NCBI RefSeq assembly: GCF_031157355.1 | Contig: NZ_JAVIFT010000001.1 | Coordinates: 372,001 to 436,000 of the forward strand | DNA: 64,000 nt | DNA from: Hyphomicrobium sp. LHD-15 | GTDB taxonomy: Bacteria > Pseudomonadota > Alphaproteobacteria > Rhizobiales > Hyphomicrobiaceae | Direction of reading: 5' to 3' | Shown here: piece by piece, positions 1-7,912 of the stretch | Numbering within the stretch: the first letter of the stretch is position 1 | Layout: the number at the start of each line of letters is the position of its first letter | Made by a program: the position numbers and the translations under genes | The notes under the pieces: generated by a model | What the model saw: the letters and a program-made list of their open reading frames with translations, nothing else | What the model was told of the DNA's origin: nothing | Database searches by the model: none

Positions 1-1059
1 CTCTCCGATGAGAGCCGGATCGGCGGATTCGCAAACCGTCTCATCGCCGGCGTCAATCTTCACAACGGAAATACCGACGTCAGGCAGTATGTGAACGTCC
101 GGGGCCAGAAGGGCGCGCAGACGGTCGATGCCGAGGATACGTCGCGCAACTTCAGCGCCTATTTCGAGAACCATTTCTTCGTGACGCCGGACGTAGCGGT
201 AGTTGCCGGCACTCAATTTTTGCATGCGACGCGCAAGCGCGAGGTTGAATTCGGCGCGACACCCGGCGAGACCGAATTCAACCTCTGGAGCCCGAAGGTC
301 GGCGTGCTGTGGGACGTTACGCGCAATTCACAGGTGTTTGCGAACGTCTCGCGCAGCGCGGAAGTGCCGAGCTTCGGCGAGAGCGTGAACGTCGGACCGA
401 CGGTCATTCCATTTTATGACATCAAGGCTCAACGCGCGACGACTTATGAAATCGGAACGCGTGGCGCGAATGCAAACTTTACCTGGGATCTCACGGCCTA
501 CCGCTCCGAAATCAAAAACGAGCTCATGTGCTTTTACAGCGCCTTCGGCAACTGCAATGTCAGCAATGCCGATAGGACCGTCCACCAAGGACTCGAGCTC
601 GGGGGTGGTGCTGCGATCGCAAAGGGGATCATCGCCAACGGCGCCAACCCCGACACTCTCTGGCTTCACGCCTCCTATACGTTCAATGACTTCTTCTTCG
701 ACAACGACAAGGACTTCGGCGACAACGAGCTGCCCGGCGCACCGCGCCACTACCTGCGGGCCGAGCTGCTCTACAAGCATCCGAGCGGCGTCTATTTCGG
801 CCCCAACATCGAATGGGTGCCCGAGGCCTACTATGTCGACAGTGCCAATACGTTGGACACCGAGGCCTACGCCATCTGGGGCGCGAAGATCGGCTTCGAC
901 AACGGCGGCCCGATTACGGCCTATATCGAAGGACGCAATCTCTCGGACGAGGCCTACATCGCCAGTGCCAGCATTCTCGATCGGGCTAATGCCAATTCGA
1001 CACTGTTCGAGCCCGGCAACGGACGTGCGATCTACGGTGGCGTCCAGGTGAAATGGTGA
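1..1059 (+). CDS. TonB-dependent outer-membrane receptor, C-terminal part
   Basis: The reading frame is open from the first base, so this is the 3' part (352 codons) of a longer gene. The product has the alternating aromatic and charged strands of a receptor beta-barrel and ends in GGVQVKW; a terminal aromatic residue is usual for barrels inserted by BamA. The plug domain and TonB box lie outside the window. Such receptors import metal complexes or vitamins using TonB energy. The next gene encodes a periplasmic copper-binding protein, so a copper or copper-chelate substrate is a reasonable guess, but nothing in this fragment proves it. Confidence 0.88.
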   Translation, partial: LSDESRIGGFANRLIAGVNLHNGNTDVRQYVNVRGQKGAQTVDAEDTSRNFSAYFENHFFVTPDVAVVAGTQFLHATRKREVEFGATPGETEFNLWSPKVGVLWDVTRNSQVFANVSRSAEVPSFGESVNVGPTVIPFYDIKAQRATTYEIGTRGANANFTWDLTAYRSEIKNELMCFYSAFGNCNVSNADRTVHQGLELGGGAAIAKGIIANGANPDTLWLHASYTFNDFFFDNDKDFGDNELPGAPRHYLRAELLYKHPSGVYFGPNIEWVPEAYYVDSANTLDTEAYAIWGAKIGFDNGGPITAYIEGRNLSDEAYIASASILDRANANSTLFEPGNGRAIYGGVQVKW

Positions 1060-1189
1060 GAATCATGCGCTTTCGGCGTCGCGGCTCCTCCTCCCGATCG
1101 TTCGTGACGCCGATCGCGCGTGCGTGGATGGCGCACAGCAGCGCCATCCACATTCAATCGTCTGCCCTTGCTTATTTTGGAGTCAGCCA

Positions 1190-2167
1190 ATGACCCTCTC
1201 AAATGTTCTCAAGACCGCGTCGGCCGCTTTCATGCCGCTGGTGTTCATCGCGAGCGCGGCACCTGCGTTTGCGCACGTCAGCCTCGAGCGCGGCGAAGCG
1301 CAGGGCGGGGCATCCTACAAAGCCGTGCTCAAAATTCCGCACGGCTGCGACGGATCGCCGACCCAGACGGTTCGGGTCGAGATCCCAGAAGGCTTCATCG
1401 GCGTGAAGCCGATGCCAAAGCCGGGCTGGAAACTCGAAACGGTGCGCGGCCCATACGCAAAATCCTACGCCTTCTATCACGGCAAATCGCTAACCGAGGG
1501 CGTCAAGCAAATCACGTGGTCCGGCGGCGAGCTGGCCGACGAGCATTACGACGAGTTCGTCGCCTCGGGCTTCCTCGCAAAGGAGCTGGAGCCTGGCGCG
1601 TCGCTCTATTTCAAGGTGACCCAGGTTTGCCCGAAGGGTGAGCTTCGTTGGGTCGAGGTTCCGGCGGAAGGCCAGAACCCGCATGATCTCGAAGCACCCG
1701 CCGCCTTGCTCAAAATCGCGTCCGACGAGACCGGCGCTGCGCCCGGCACAGCCTCGATCACAGTCGGTACGCTTTCGATCGAAGGCGGGTGGACGCGCGC
1801 CACGCCGCATGGCGCCAAGGTGGCGGCGGGCTATCTGACGATCCGCAATACCGGAAGCGAAGCCGACACCCTGGTTTCCGTCGAAACGCCGATCGCGGCG
1901 CGCGGCGAGATCCACGACATGACGATGACGGACGGCGTGATGCGCATGCGCCGGCTCGCCGACGGCATCGAGATTCCAGCCGGCGGCAGCGTCGCGCTCA
2001 AGCCGGGCGGCATGCATCTCATGTTCATCGATCTCAAGCAGCCATCCGTCGAAGGCGGGAAGGTTGCCGTAAAGCTCACCTTTAAGAGCGGCGCGACGGC
2101 GGAGTTGGAGTTGCCGATCCGCAAGCTCGGCGCGGCGGGTGACTCGTCAGGCGGCCACCAGCACTGA
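1190..2167 (+). CDS. Periplasmic YcnI (DUF1775)-PCuAC copper-binding fusion
   Basis: Two copper domains in one 325-residue exported protein. A signal peptide ends at AFA (about residue 28), so the mature protein would begin with His29, as in the YcnI family where the N-terminal His binds Cu(II). The DUF1775 domain covers about 29-175 and keeps the KPGW motif. A PCuAC (DUF461) domain covers about 190-310, with His near 242, a nearby MRM, and the HLM motif near 275-277 that form the Cu(I) site in PCuAC proteins. The tail is GGHQH. PCuAC proteins deliver copper to cytochrome oxidase. The start is chosen at the ATG preceded by TTGGAG; an in-frame upstream ATG would put 22 polar residues before the signal peptide. 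Confidence 0.87.
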   Translation: MTLSNVLKTASAAFMPLVFIASAAPAFAHVSLERGEAQGGASYKAVLKIPHGCDGSPTQTVRVEIPEGFIGVKPMPKPGWKLETVRGPYAKSYAFYHGKSLTEGVKQITWSGGELADEHYDEFVASGFLAKELEPGASLYFKVTQVCPKGELRWVEVPAEGQNPHDLEAPAALLKIASDETGAAPGTASITVGTLSIEGGWTRATPHGAKVAAGYLTIRNTGSEADTLVSVETPIAARGEIHDMTMTDGVMRMRRLADGIEIPAGGSVALKPGGMHLMFIDLKQPSVEGGKVAVKLTFKSGATAELELPIRKLGAAGDSSGGHQH

Positions 2168-2186
2168 GGAAATCATCCGGCAAATG

Positions 2187-2227
2187 CAATTGGCCCCGGC
2201 CCGCGATCCACGGGCTGGGGCCAATTG
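2187..2227 (+). terminator. Long hairpin terminator after the copper protein
   Basis: A stem of about 16 bp (CAATTGGCCCC-GCCC against GGGC-GGGGCCAATTG, one mismatch) with an 8-base loop lies about 20 bases after the stop codon and is followed by a pyrimidine-rich CTGTCTTCTCTCT. No pure T tract is present. Confidence 0.7.
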
Positions 2228-2301
2228 CTGTCTTCTCTCTCCCGGTACCTAAGGAACTTACGGGTTCTGAATTTCGTTAGATGTGCGAAAGGAGTTTGCT
2301 C

Positions 2302-2469
2302 ATGCACCCCTTCTTCGCACTGTATCTGTGGTCTGAGATGCTCCAGTTGATCGCGCTGCCGACACGCACCGGAGATCCTGCGCATTCCACTTCCAAATTT
2401 TCTGACTCGAGTGAAAGCGGCGGCTCGGATGGCGTTAGGCCGAAGGCCCCCGCATCATGCTTTCCTTGA
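2302..2469 (+). CDS. Possible small protein with strong ribosome-binding site
   Basis: A 55-codon frame starts at an ATG seven bases after a perfect AAGGAG. The N-terminus (MHPFFALYLWSEMLQLIAL) is hydrophobic, as in a small membrane or leader peptide, and the rest is polar and unremarkable. I recognise no family. The only support is the Shine-Dalgarno match in an otherwise gene-poor stretch of about 740 bases; the 3' ends of this frame and of the opposite-strand frame overlap by 35 bases, so both need not be real. Confidence 0.3.
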   Translation: MHPFFALYLWSEMLQLIALPTRTGDPAHSTSKFSDSSESGGSDGVRPKAPASCFP

Positions 2470-2638
2470 GACCGGTTTCGTTGCCTCGCCAGCGGGCGAC
2501 GGCTTTGCGACGACGCTCCAGCTCTTCGGTCCAGGGATATCGTATCGGCGAATGCTCAGATTGGCTCGCCGAACGCACTTTCGTGGGCAGGTAGGTGACA
2601 GTCGACGCTGTCTTGAAAAGAGCGGCTGAGTTTTTCAT
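2435..2638 (-). CDS. Possible small hypothetical protein
   Basis: A 67-codon frame whose ATG follows a GGAG at about 11 bases. The product starts MKNSAALFKTAS and has a basic region (ELERRRKAVARW) in its second half. No family recognised. The frame is open much further upstream, but that extension runs into the cupin gene on the other strand and looks like a shadow. The region between the copper protein and the cupin gene holds nothing else I can support beyond the hairpin and the small plus-strand frame. Confidence 0.33.
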   Translation of the reverse strand: MKNSAALFKTASTVTYLPTKVRSASQSEHSPIRYPWTEELERRRKAVARWRGNETGLKESMMRGPSA

Positions 2639-2906
2639 GAGGCGACTTACTCCGTTACGCTTCATCTGCTCAGTTGCCGGGCAAGAACGTTTCGATCCTC
2701 TTCCGGTTCCCCTCGTCTTTCTCACTGCGAGAATTCCTCTCGTCCTCCACCTTTCGGTTCCGTGCCCCTCGGGCATCGAGTAAAGACTCGCTCGCGCACG
2801 AGGAAAAGCCAAAACAGAGCCGATCGTCTTCACAAGGTCGTCATGCCAACTTTCACGGATGACCCTTCGCGAGTGGCTCATCACCACCCCAATCCGGAGA
2901 TCAGAC

Positions 2907-3653
2907 ATGACACGGTTCGTTCGCCTCTCGCCCCATGGAGCGGGGCAACTCGAGGACTGGGGGCCTATGCCCAGTGATGATCTGATCGCAGGAAAAGGGC
3001 AACAATTCGGCCACTTATGGCTCGATGACCCGGTGTGCGGTCTGATGGTCGGTGTGTGGTCGTGCTCGCCGATGACGGGAAAAATGGGACCCTGGTCGAC
3101 CAACGAAGTGATGATGCTGATCGAGGGCAGCGTCGCGATCGATCACGCCGACGGAACGAGCCTCGATGTCTCTGCGGGAGAAGCCTTTTTCATTCCGAAG
3201 GGCACCGTTTGCTCCTGGCGGCAGGCGGGCAATCTTAAGAAATTTTTTGTCATACACAGCGACAGCTCGGGTCTCGTGGCGCCGGATGCCGCTCAGCTCA
3301 AGGCGCGCAAGATCGATCTGTCGGCGCCGCTGTCTCCTACAGACGGACCGGATGCCTCATTGCTCTCCGGTGCTGCGCCGACGTGCCATGAAAACACAGC
3401 TTTTACAGATCTCACAGGCCAGCTCACGGCCGGGATCTGGTCGGCGACGCCCTATCTGCGGACGTCCGTCCCCGCGTCGCGCCACGAGCTGATGCATATC
3501 CTGGAAGGTGAGACGACGCTGATCGACGGCTCGGGGCAGAGCGAAACATTCGCTGCGGGAGACACGGTGTTCGTTCCGCTCGGCGCCGTCACCGGATGGA
3601 GCAGCACACAGCCGGTAAGGAAAATCTTCTGCAGTTTCACGCCCGCTGCGTAA
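2907..3653 (+). CDS. Two-domain cupin protein (DUF861-like)
   Basis: A 248-residue protein with two cupin barrels in tandem. The first (about residues 45-125) has EGSVAIDHADG and AGEAFFIPKGTVCSW; the second (about 175-245) has LEGETTLIDGSG and AGDTVFVPLG. This resembles bicupins of the DUF861 type, related to ureidoglycine aminohydrolase and auxin-binding-like proteins. The usual metal-binding His residues are largely missing, so it may be a binding or regulatory protein rather than an enzyme. The chosen ATG follows CCGGAGA at a normal distance; the frame is open 16 codons further upstream without a better site. No clear operon partner. Confidence 0.75.
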   Translation: MTRFVRLSPHGAGQLEDWGPMPSDDLIAGKGQQFGHLWLDDPVCGLMVGVWSCSPMTGKMGPWSTNEVMMLIEGSVAIDHADGTSLDVSAGEAFFIPKGTVCSWRQAGNLKKFFVIHSDSSGLVAPDAAQLKARKIDLSAPLSPTDGPDASLLSGAAPTCHENTAFTDLTGQLTAGIWSATPYLRTSVPASRHELMHILEGETTLIDGSGQSETFAAGDTVFVPLGAVTGWSSTQPVRKIFCSFTPAA

Positions 3654-3685
3654 TTGTGCGCGTGCTGCCGTGAAATGCTGCGGCG

Positions 3686-3719
3686 CAAAACAAAACGGCG
3701 GCCGCATTAGCGACCGCCG
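3686..3719 (-). terminator. Intrinsic terminator downstream of pqqA
   Basis: Read on the minus strand, a 10-bp GC-rich stem (CGGCGGTCGC against GCGGCCGCCG, one mismatch) with a 4-base loop is followed by TTTTGTTTTG. It lies about 85 bases beyond the pqqA stop and about 30 bases beyond the convergent cupin gene. Confidence 0.7.
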
Positions 3720-3803
3720 CACGATCATGCAGGGCGTAATCGATTTCTCTAAATCCTCGCCTCTCGCGTCAGCCCGATGTGATCTGGCGCGACGGCGTTC
3801 GGT

Positions 3804-3893
3804 TTAGATGAGATCGATTTCGGCCGGCAGATACGAGGTAACCTCGAGGCCAACTTCCTGCTCGCGAACCGAGGGCTTCATCCAGGTCTTCAT
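3804..3893 (-). CDS. pqqA: PqqA, precursor peptide of pyrroloquinoline quinone
   Basis: A 29-codon gene. The peptide begins MKTWMKPSVREQEVG and contains Glu17-Val-Thr-Ser-Tyr21, the conserved E-x3-Y motif whose Glu and Tyr side chains are cross-linked by the radical SAM enzyme PqqE, with PqqD as carrier, to build PQQ. The tail PAEIDLI resembles the AEID-type tails of methylotroph PqqA. The ATG has an excellent AAGGAG six bases upstream and a terminator follows, so it looks like a single-gene transcript. No pqqB, C, D, E or F lies nearby; the rest of the pathway must be elsewhere. Codon use and base composition match the neighbours. Confidence 0.9.
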   Translation of the reverse strand: MKTWMKPSVREQEVGLEVTSYLPAEIDLI

Positions 3894-4058
3894 GGTGGTC
3901 TCCTTGGGTTGGTGGCGGTTTTCGTGGTCCGCCCGTCTTATGGTTGCAAGCTAGCTCAACCTCGCACGCTCCGGCCAATCGTATTTTCCGTGACCGCCTA
4001 TAAGTGGCACTGATGCTATGGTGTAACAGTTGTTGCGATCACGCCCTGGTGCATCGCC

Positions 4059-4532
4059 TCAAGCTGCTGCATTCGGCCGGCGCGGCACGACGAGCCGCGC
4101 AGTCATGATCTGTACGATCTCGTCCGCCTGGTTCAGCGTCTCGCTGCGCATGGTCACCATGCCGCGATCTGGGCGCGACGCCGACGGCTTCGCAGCCACG
4201 ACCTCGCCGACGACACGAAGCTCATCGCCGGGGTGCACAGCCCGTGGCCACTGGATTTCGCCGCCTGCACCAATCACGCCGCCCGCAATCGGAAGGCCGC
4301 TGGTCACCAGCAGACGCATGGTGAGCGCAGCCGTGTGCCAGCCGCTGGCGACAAGCCCGCCAAAAAAACTCTGCTCGGCTGCGGCCTCGTCGAGATGAAA
4401 GGGTTGCGGATCGAAGCTCGCCGCAAATGCCTTGATCGCCTCTGGATCGAGCCGCACAGTTCCGGTCGTGAAACGGCGACCGACAGGAAGGTCCTCGAGG
4501 TAAAGCGGAGGACCAAGTTCATCGCTGCTCAT
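4059..4532 (-). CDS. MaoC-like hot-dog dehydratase
   Basis: A 157-residue protein with a single hot-dog fold of the MaoC/R-hydratase type. The hydratase motif appears as AFAASFDPQPFHLDEAAA (Asp and His of the usual D-x5-H pair), followed by GLVASGWHTAALTMRL, and a later HPGDELRVVGEV strand. Such enzymes hydrate 2-enoyl-CoA thioesters. The start is placed at an ATG with GGAG five bases upstream; an earlier in-frame ATG would overlap the end of the upstream patatin gene. It lies 28 bases after that gene on the same strand and may be co-transcribed with it. Substrate not predictable. Confidence 0.82.
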   Translation of the reverse strand: MSSDELGPPLYLEDLPVGRRFTTGTVRLDPEAIKAFAASFDPQPFHLDEAAAEQSFFGGLVASGWHTAALTMRLLVTSGLPIAGGVIGAGGEIQWPRAVHPGDELRVVGEVVAAKPSASRPDRGMVTMRSETLNQADEIVQIMTARLVVPRRPNAAA

Positions 4533-4560
4533 GCTGGCTCCGTGGCTCCCCGTCCGATGA

Positions 4561-5805
4561 TCAATTCTCATAGCCTGGTGGCGCCTTGTGCCACTGGAAC
4601 CCTGCAGATCCCTTTTGGTAGCCGTAGTCGAACAGGGTGTTCATGTACGCCTTGTCGAACGGCCCCTTGTAGGGGAGCGTGAACTCGTCATCGAGGTAGG
4701 CCAGATTGTACTCGATACCGTCGCGCTGCGTCGTCAGGTAGATGCGATAGAGGTCGTTCATGCCATTGGCGGCCGTCATGGTGGCGATGGCCTGGCCGGC
4801 GATGGCCAGCGTCTGGCGCTTCACCTGCTCCTCGGGCCGGAACAAGCGTCCGTTGCGGATGACGTAAGCGACATCCTTGTGCTTAGGGCGCATGCGTTCG
4901 ACCGCTTTCAGCCGCAGCGACGGCGGATAGAGAAAAACCTGCGCCATCGCGCCGCCATCGACGTGCATTTCCTCGTACCGCTTGCCGCCGACGGTCACGT
5001 CGAGCATCACCGGTGGGAATGCGCCGGGGATCGACGCGGACGCGCGCAGCACTTCGATGATCAATTCGCGCGCGCGCGGATCGGGGCTTCTCGCGATGGC
5101 ACCGATGTTCCAGATGACCGAGCGCGCCTGATCGAGGTTGGTGGTCGCAATCAACAGAAGGCGACCCTTCTCGTACTCTTCGCCGATCCGCCGGATCGTG
5201 GTTTCGTCGAGATATCGGGCGATCAACCGCTTGAGGGGTGTCGTGTCGGTTGCGGCGTCGCCGGAGATGATCCCGAGAATGGGCTCCTTGTGGAAGATGT
5301 CCTCGACGCCGGTCTCGGTGTAGACCTGCTTCAGCTTGTCGTCGTACTCGGGGCCGAGGAATGCGAACGGTGCGGAGAGTGCCCCCGTACTGATGCCGGT
5401 GACCACGTTGAACTGAGGCCTGTCGCCACGCGCCGTCCAACCCAACAGCAGCCCGGCACCGAACGCGCCGTCGTCACCACCGCCCGAGATCGCGAGAAAC
5501 GTCGTCTGCGGAATCTTGGAAGCCGGAATGTTCGCTCGCTCTCGCGTGGCGCGCGCCTTTTCGATCGTCTCGTAAGCCAGCGCCCGGAACACCGCCGGAT
5601 CGCCTTCCGCGTAGAAGCGCGCATAGGGCACATCGAGCGGCTTGATCTCGGAGGCAAGCGAGAGCGGGACTGCGGGCAATCGCTCGAGGGAAGCGCATGA
5701 CGTCAACGCCACACTCGCGGCGAGGCAGATCATCGCGGCGGCGAACGCCTTCGCGCGCGAAAAGCGCCTCACGCTGACTGCCGCATGTATTTGTCTTTGC
5801 ACCAT
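4561..5805 (-). CDS. Patatin-like phospholipase, probable lipoprotein
   Basis: A 414-residue member of the patatin family with a Ser-Asp catalytic dyad. Visible are the oxyanion loop GGGDDGAFGAG (residues 108-118), the nucleophile elbow GISTG with Ser139, and DGG with Asp283. The N-terminus is basic, then hydrophobic, ending in LTSC, a lipobox with Cys37, so the protein is probably a lipid-anchored acyl hydrolase in the cell envelope. The 36-residue signal is long; a GTG about 11 codons in is an alternative start. The MaoC gene follows directly. Confidence 0.88.
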   Translation of the reverse strand: MVQRQIHAAVSVRRFSRAKAFAAAMICLAASVALTSCASLERLPAVPLSLASEIKPLDVPYARFYAEGDPAVFRALAYETIEKARATRERANIPASKIPQTTFLAISGGGDDGAFGAGLLLGWTARGDRPQFNVVTGISTGALSAPFAFLGPEYDDKLKQVYTETGVEDIFHKEPILGIISGDAATDTTPLKRLIARYLDETTIRRIGEEYEKGRLLLIATTNLDQARSVIWNIGAIARSPDPRARELIIEVLRASASIPGAFPPVMLDVTVGGKRYEEMHVDGGAMAQVFLYPPSLRLKAVERMRPKHKDVAYVIRNGRLFRPEEQVKRQTLAIAGQAIATMTAANGMNDLYRIYLTTQRDGIEYNLAYLDDEFTLPYKGPFDKAYMNTLFDYGYQKGSAGFQWHKAPPGYEN

Positions 5806-6044
5806 TTACGCCGGTCTCGTTACCCGCGAAAAACCAGAGACGGAGCTTATGTCATTGTAATGACTTAGGGGACTTTCTGGCCAGCCTTCGCCGCGTATTC
5901 CGGTTGCGTGCCTTCAGAGTTGCATCCACTCCGCCACAATGCGCCGCCTTTCCAGGCCCTCCCGCATCCGGTATTGCCCGGTGACACAACACATTGGCCT
6001 GTTTCAGCTCGGCTTCCCCTTCCACCCAGCACGGATTGAAAACC

Positions 6045-6776
6045 ATGTGGACCCACGACGAGACCCGGGTTTTCGCCGTCTCCGGGGTGACACTCCGGGT
6101 GGTGGACGGAACTTGGGACTTCGCGGCCCAAAAAAACCAGTACATCGCCGAGCACTGGCAGCGCCGCCTGGATGAGAACCCGAAGTTTTTCAATGGCATC
6201 GTGCACGTGCTCGTGAACTACTCCTTGTCGGCCGGCGGCGTGTTCTCCGGTACCTTCGTCCGCACCGACTTCAAAAGCTTCCTCTATTGGCGCGAAACCG
6301 GCGCGCCCGACCCGACCGTGATGGATGCATTCGGCTCGGCGCTGATCCTTTCGTCGGAGGGGCGCGTGCTGCTCGGGCGGCAGCGGCAGGGAAATCTCAA
6401 CGGCGACCTCAGCTATCCGCCGGGTGGCTTCATCGACGTGCGCGACATCGCCGCCGACGGGACGATCGATCTCGACGGTAGCGTCCTGCGCGAAATCACC
6501 GAGGAGACCGGCCTCGACGACACGGTGCTGCAACGGCTCAGCGGCTACGTCGTCACGATCGCGGGGCCGGTGCTGTCGATCGCCGTACCGTGGACGTCGG
6601 CGCTGTCCGAACCCAACCTGATAAGCGCGGTCAGCCGCCATATCGACGCCGATCCCGACGGGGAGTTGAAAAGCGTCGCGTTCGTTGCTCCCGGCGCGTC
6701 TGCCGATGGGCTTGCCATGCCGGCCTATGCGCGCGCGCTGCTCGGAGGGCTTTCAAAGCTGAAATCTCTCATCTAA
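6045..6776 (+). CDS. NUDIX hydrolase
   Basis: A 243-residue protein whose central part carries a NUDIX box: GGF followed, after a longer insertion than usual, by REITEETGL at about residues 149-157, with the two Glu residues that bind the metal. The family cleaves nucleoside diphosphates linked to another group. The N-terminal 90 residues (beginning MWTHDETRVFAVSG) form an extra domain I do not recognise. The start is taken at the ATG just before MWTHDETR; an ATG 17 codons upstream gives a less plausible N-terminus. The next gene starts 76 bases downstream on the same strand. Confidence 0.8.
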   Translation: MWTHDETRVFAVSGVTLRVVDGTWDFAAQKNQYIAEHWQRRLDENPKFFNGIVHVLVNYSLSAGGVFSGTFVRTDFKSFLYWRETGAPDPTVMDAFGSALILSSEGRVLLGRQRQGNLNGDLSYPPGGFIDVRDIAADGTIDLDGSVLREITEETGLDDTVLQRLSGYVVTIAGPVLSIAVPWTSALSEPNLISAVSRHIDADPDGELKSVAFVAPGASADGLAMPAYARALLGGLSKLKSLI

Positions 6777-6852
6777 TCGTCGCGCCGCTTGGACTGCCGC
6801 TACGAATGAGGCAGAGTGCGCGCGTTTTCCCCTTCCGGACCGGAAAGTCTCC

Positions 6853-7764
6853 ATGGCCCTGAAATTCCATACGCTCGACGTGTTCACAGATCGCCGTTTC
6901 GGCGGCAACCCGCTTGCCGTCGTGCTCGATGCCGACGCTCTCTCCAGCGAGCAGATGCAGAGCATCGCGCGGGAGTTCAATCTCTCGGAGACCGTGTTCG
7001 TGCTCGCCTCGGAGCGTCCCGCGCACTCTGCAAGGATGCGCATCTTCACGCCGACGAGCGAGGTTCCGTTCGCCGGCCATCCGACCATCGGCACCGCTGC
7101 CCTTCTCGCGGAGCTGAAAGCGCCGCTCCACAACGGGGAGCAGGATGCGCTCGTGGTGCTCGAACAGGGCATCGGGACCGTTCGCGTCGGCGCACGCATC
7201 AGGCCGGGCGCCGCGGCTTTTGCCGAGTTCGATGCACCAAAGCTGCCGGCGGAAGCGGGCGTGCTGCCTCCCAACGACGTGCTGGCCGCTGGGCTCGGGC
7301 TCATTCCGAGCGAGATCGGCTTCGAGAACCACAAGCCGCTCTGCTTCGCCGCCGGCAACACCTTCGCGTTCGTGCCGATTGCCTCGATCGAGGCCATCCG
7401 GCGCGCGCGTGTCAACGGCGCGCATTGGGAACGCGCCTTCGAGCAACAGGGGGTCGTCGGCGTCTACCTCTACACCCGCCAGTGCGAGCACACGGCAAGC
7501 GCGTTCCACTCGCGCATGTTCGCGCCGCAAGTCGGCATTCCGGAGGATCCAGCGACCGGGTCCGCCGCGGTGGGGCTCACCGGCATCGTCCACCTTTTCG
7601 ATCGCCTGCCGGACGGCACGCACAAGCGCATCGTCGAACAGGGCTACGAGATCGGCCGGCCGAGCCAGATCGTGCTGACGCTGGTCGTGGACGGCGGCAA
7701 ACTCATAAGCGTGCGGATCGGCGGCTCAGCCGTGCGCGTTTCCGAAGGCACGATCGAGATCTAG
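6853..7764 (+). CDS. PhzF-family isomerase/epimerase
   Basis: A 303-residue protein with the two-lobed diaminopimelate-epimerase-like fold of the PhzF family. Markers are FGGNPLAVV at residues 16-24, NLSETVF with the likely catalytic Glu46, GHPTIGTA at about 76-83, and EDPATGSAA in the second lobe. PhzF itself isomerises dihydro-3-hydroxyanthranilate in phenazine synthesis, but most members occur outside phenazine operons and have unknown substrates. No phenazine genes are nearby, so no specific function should be assigned. It ends next to a tandem palindromic repeat. Confidence 0.87.
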   Translation: MALKFHTLDVFTDRRFGGNPLAVVLDADALSSEQMQSIAREFNLSETVFVLASERPAHSARMRIFTPTSEVPFAGHPTIGTAALLAELKAPLHNGEQDALVVLEQGIGTVRVGARIRPGAAAFAEFDAPKLPAEAGVLPPNDVLAAGLGLIPSEIGFENHKPLCFAAGNTFAFVPIASIEAIRRARVNGAHWERAFEQQGVVGVYLYTRQCEHTASAFHSRMFAPQVGIPEDPATGSAAVGLTGIVHLFDRLPDGTHKRIVEQGYEIGRPSQIVLTLVVDGGKLISVRIGGSAVRVSEGTIEI

Positions 7765-7775
7765 GATCTCGGGAA

Positions 7776-7903
7776 GATCATGGTCATTTTCTTGAGATCG
7801 ATGATTCACGCTTCAGGCTGGTAAGGCCTGAAGCGATCATGGTCATTTTCGTGAGACCGATGATTCACGCTTCAGGCTGGTAAGGCCTGAAGCGATCATG
7901 GTC
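7776..7903 (+). repeat. Tandem 59-bp palindromic repeat (family A), two copies
   Basis: Two copies with a 59-bp period, each starting GATCATGGTC, followed by a third partial GATCATGGTC. Each unit holds a perfect 10-bp hairpin (CGCTTCAGGC / GCCTGAAGCG) around the 7-base loop TGGTAAG, preceded by ATGATTCA. Related single elements occur near 18.9 kb and 33.2 kb with different but still complementary stems. The array sits between convergent genes and could also stop or stabilise transcripts. Behaves like a REP/BIME-type element. Confidence 0.85.
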
Positions 7904-7912
7904 TTGCAAATC

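Noticed and set aside
7776-7903. CRISPR array
   Set aside because: Only two tandem units that are themselves palindromic and have no unique spacers; no cas genes nearby.
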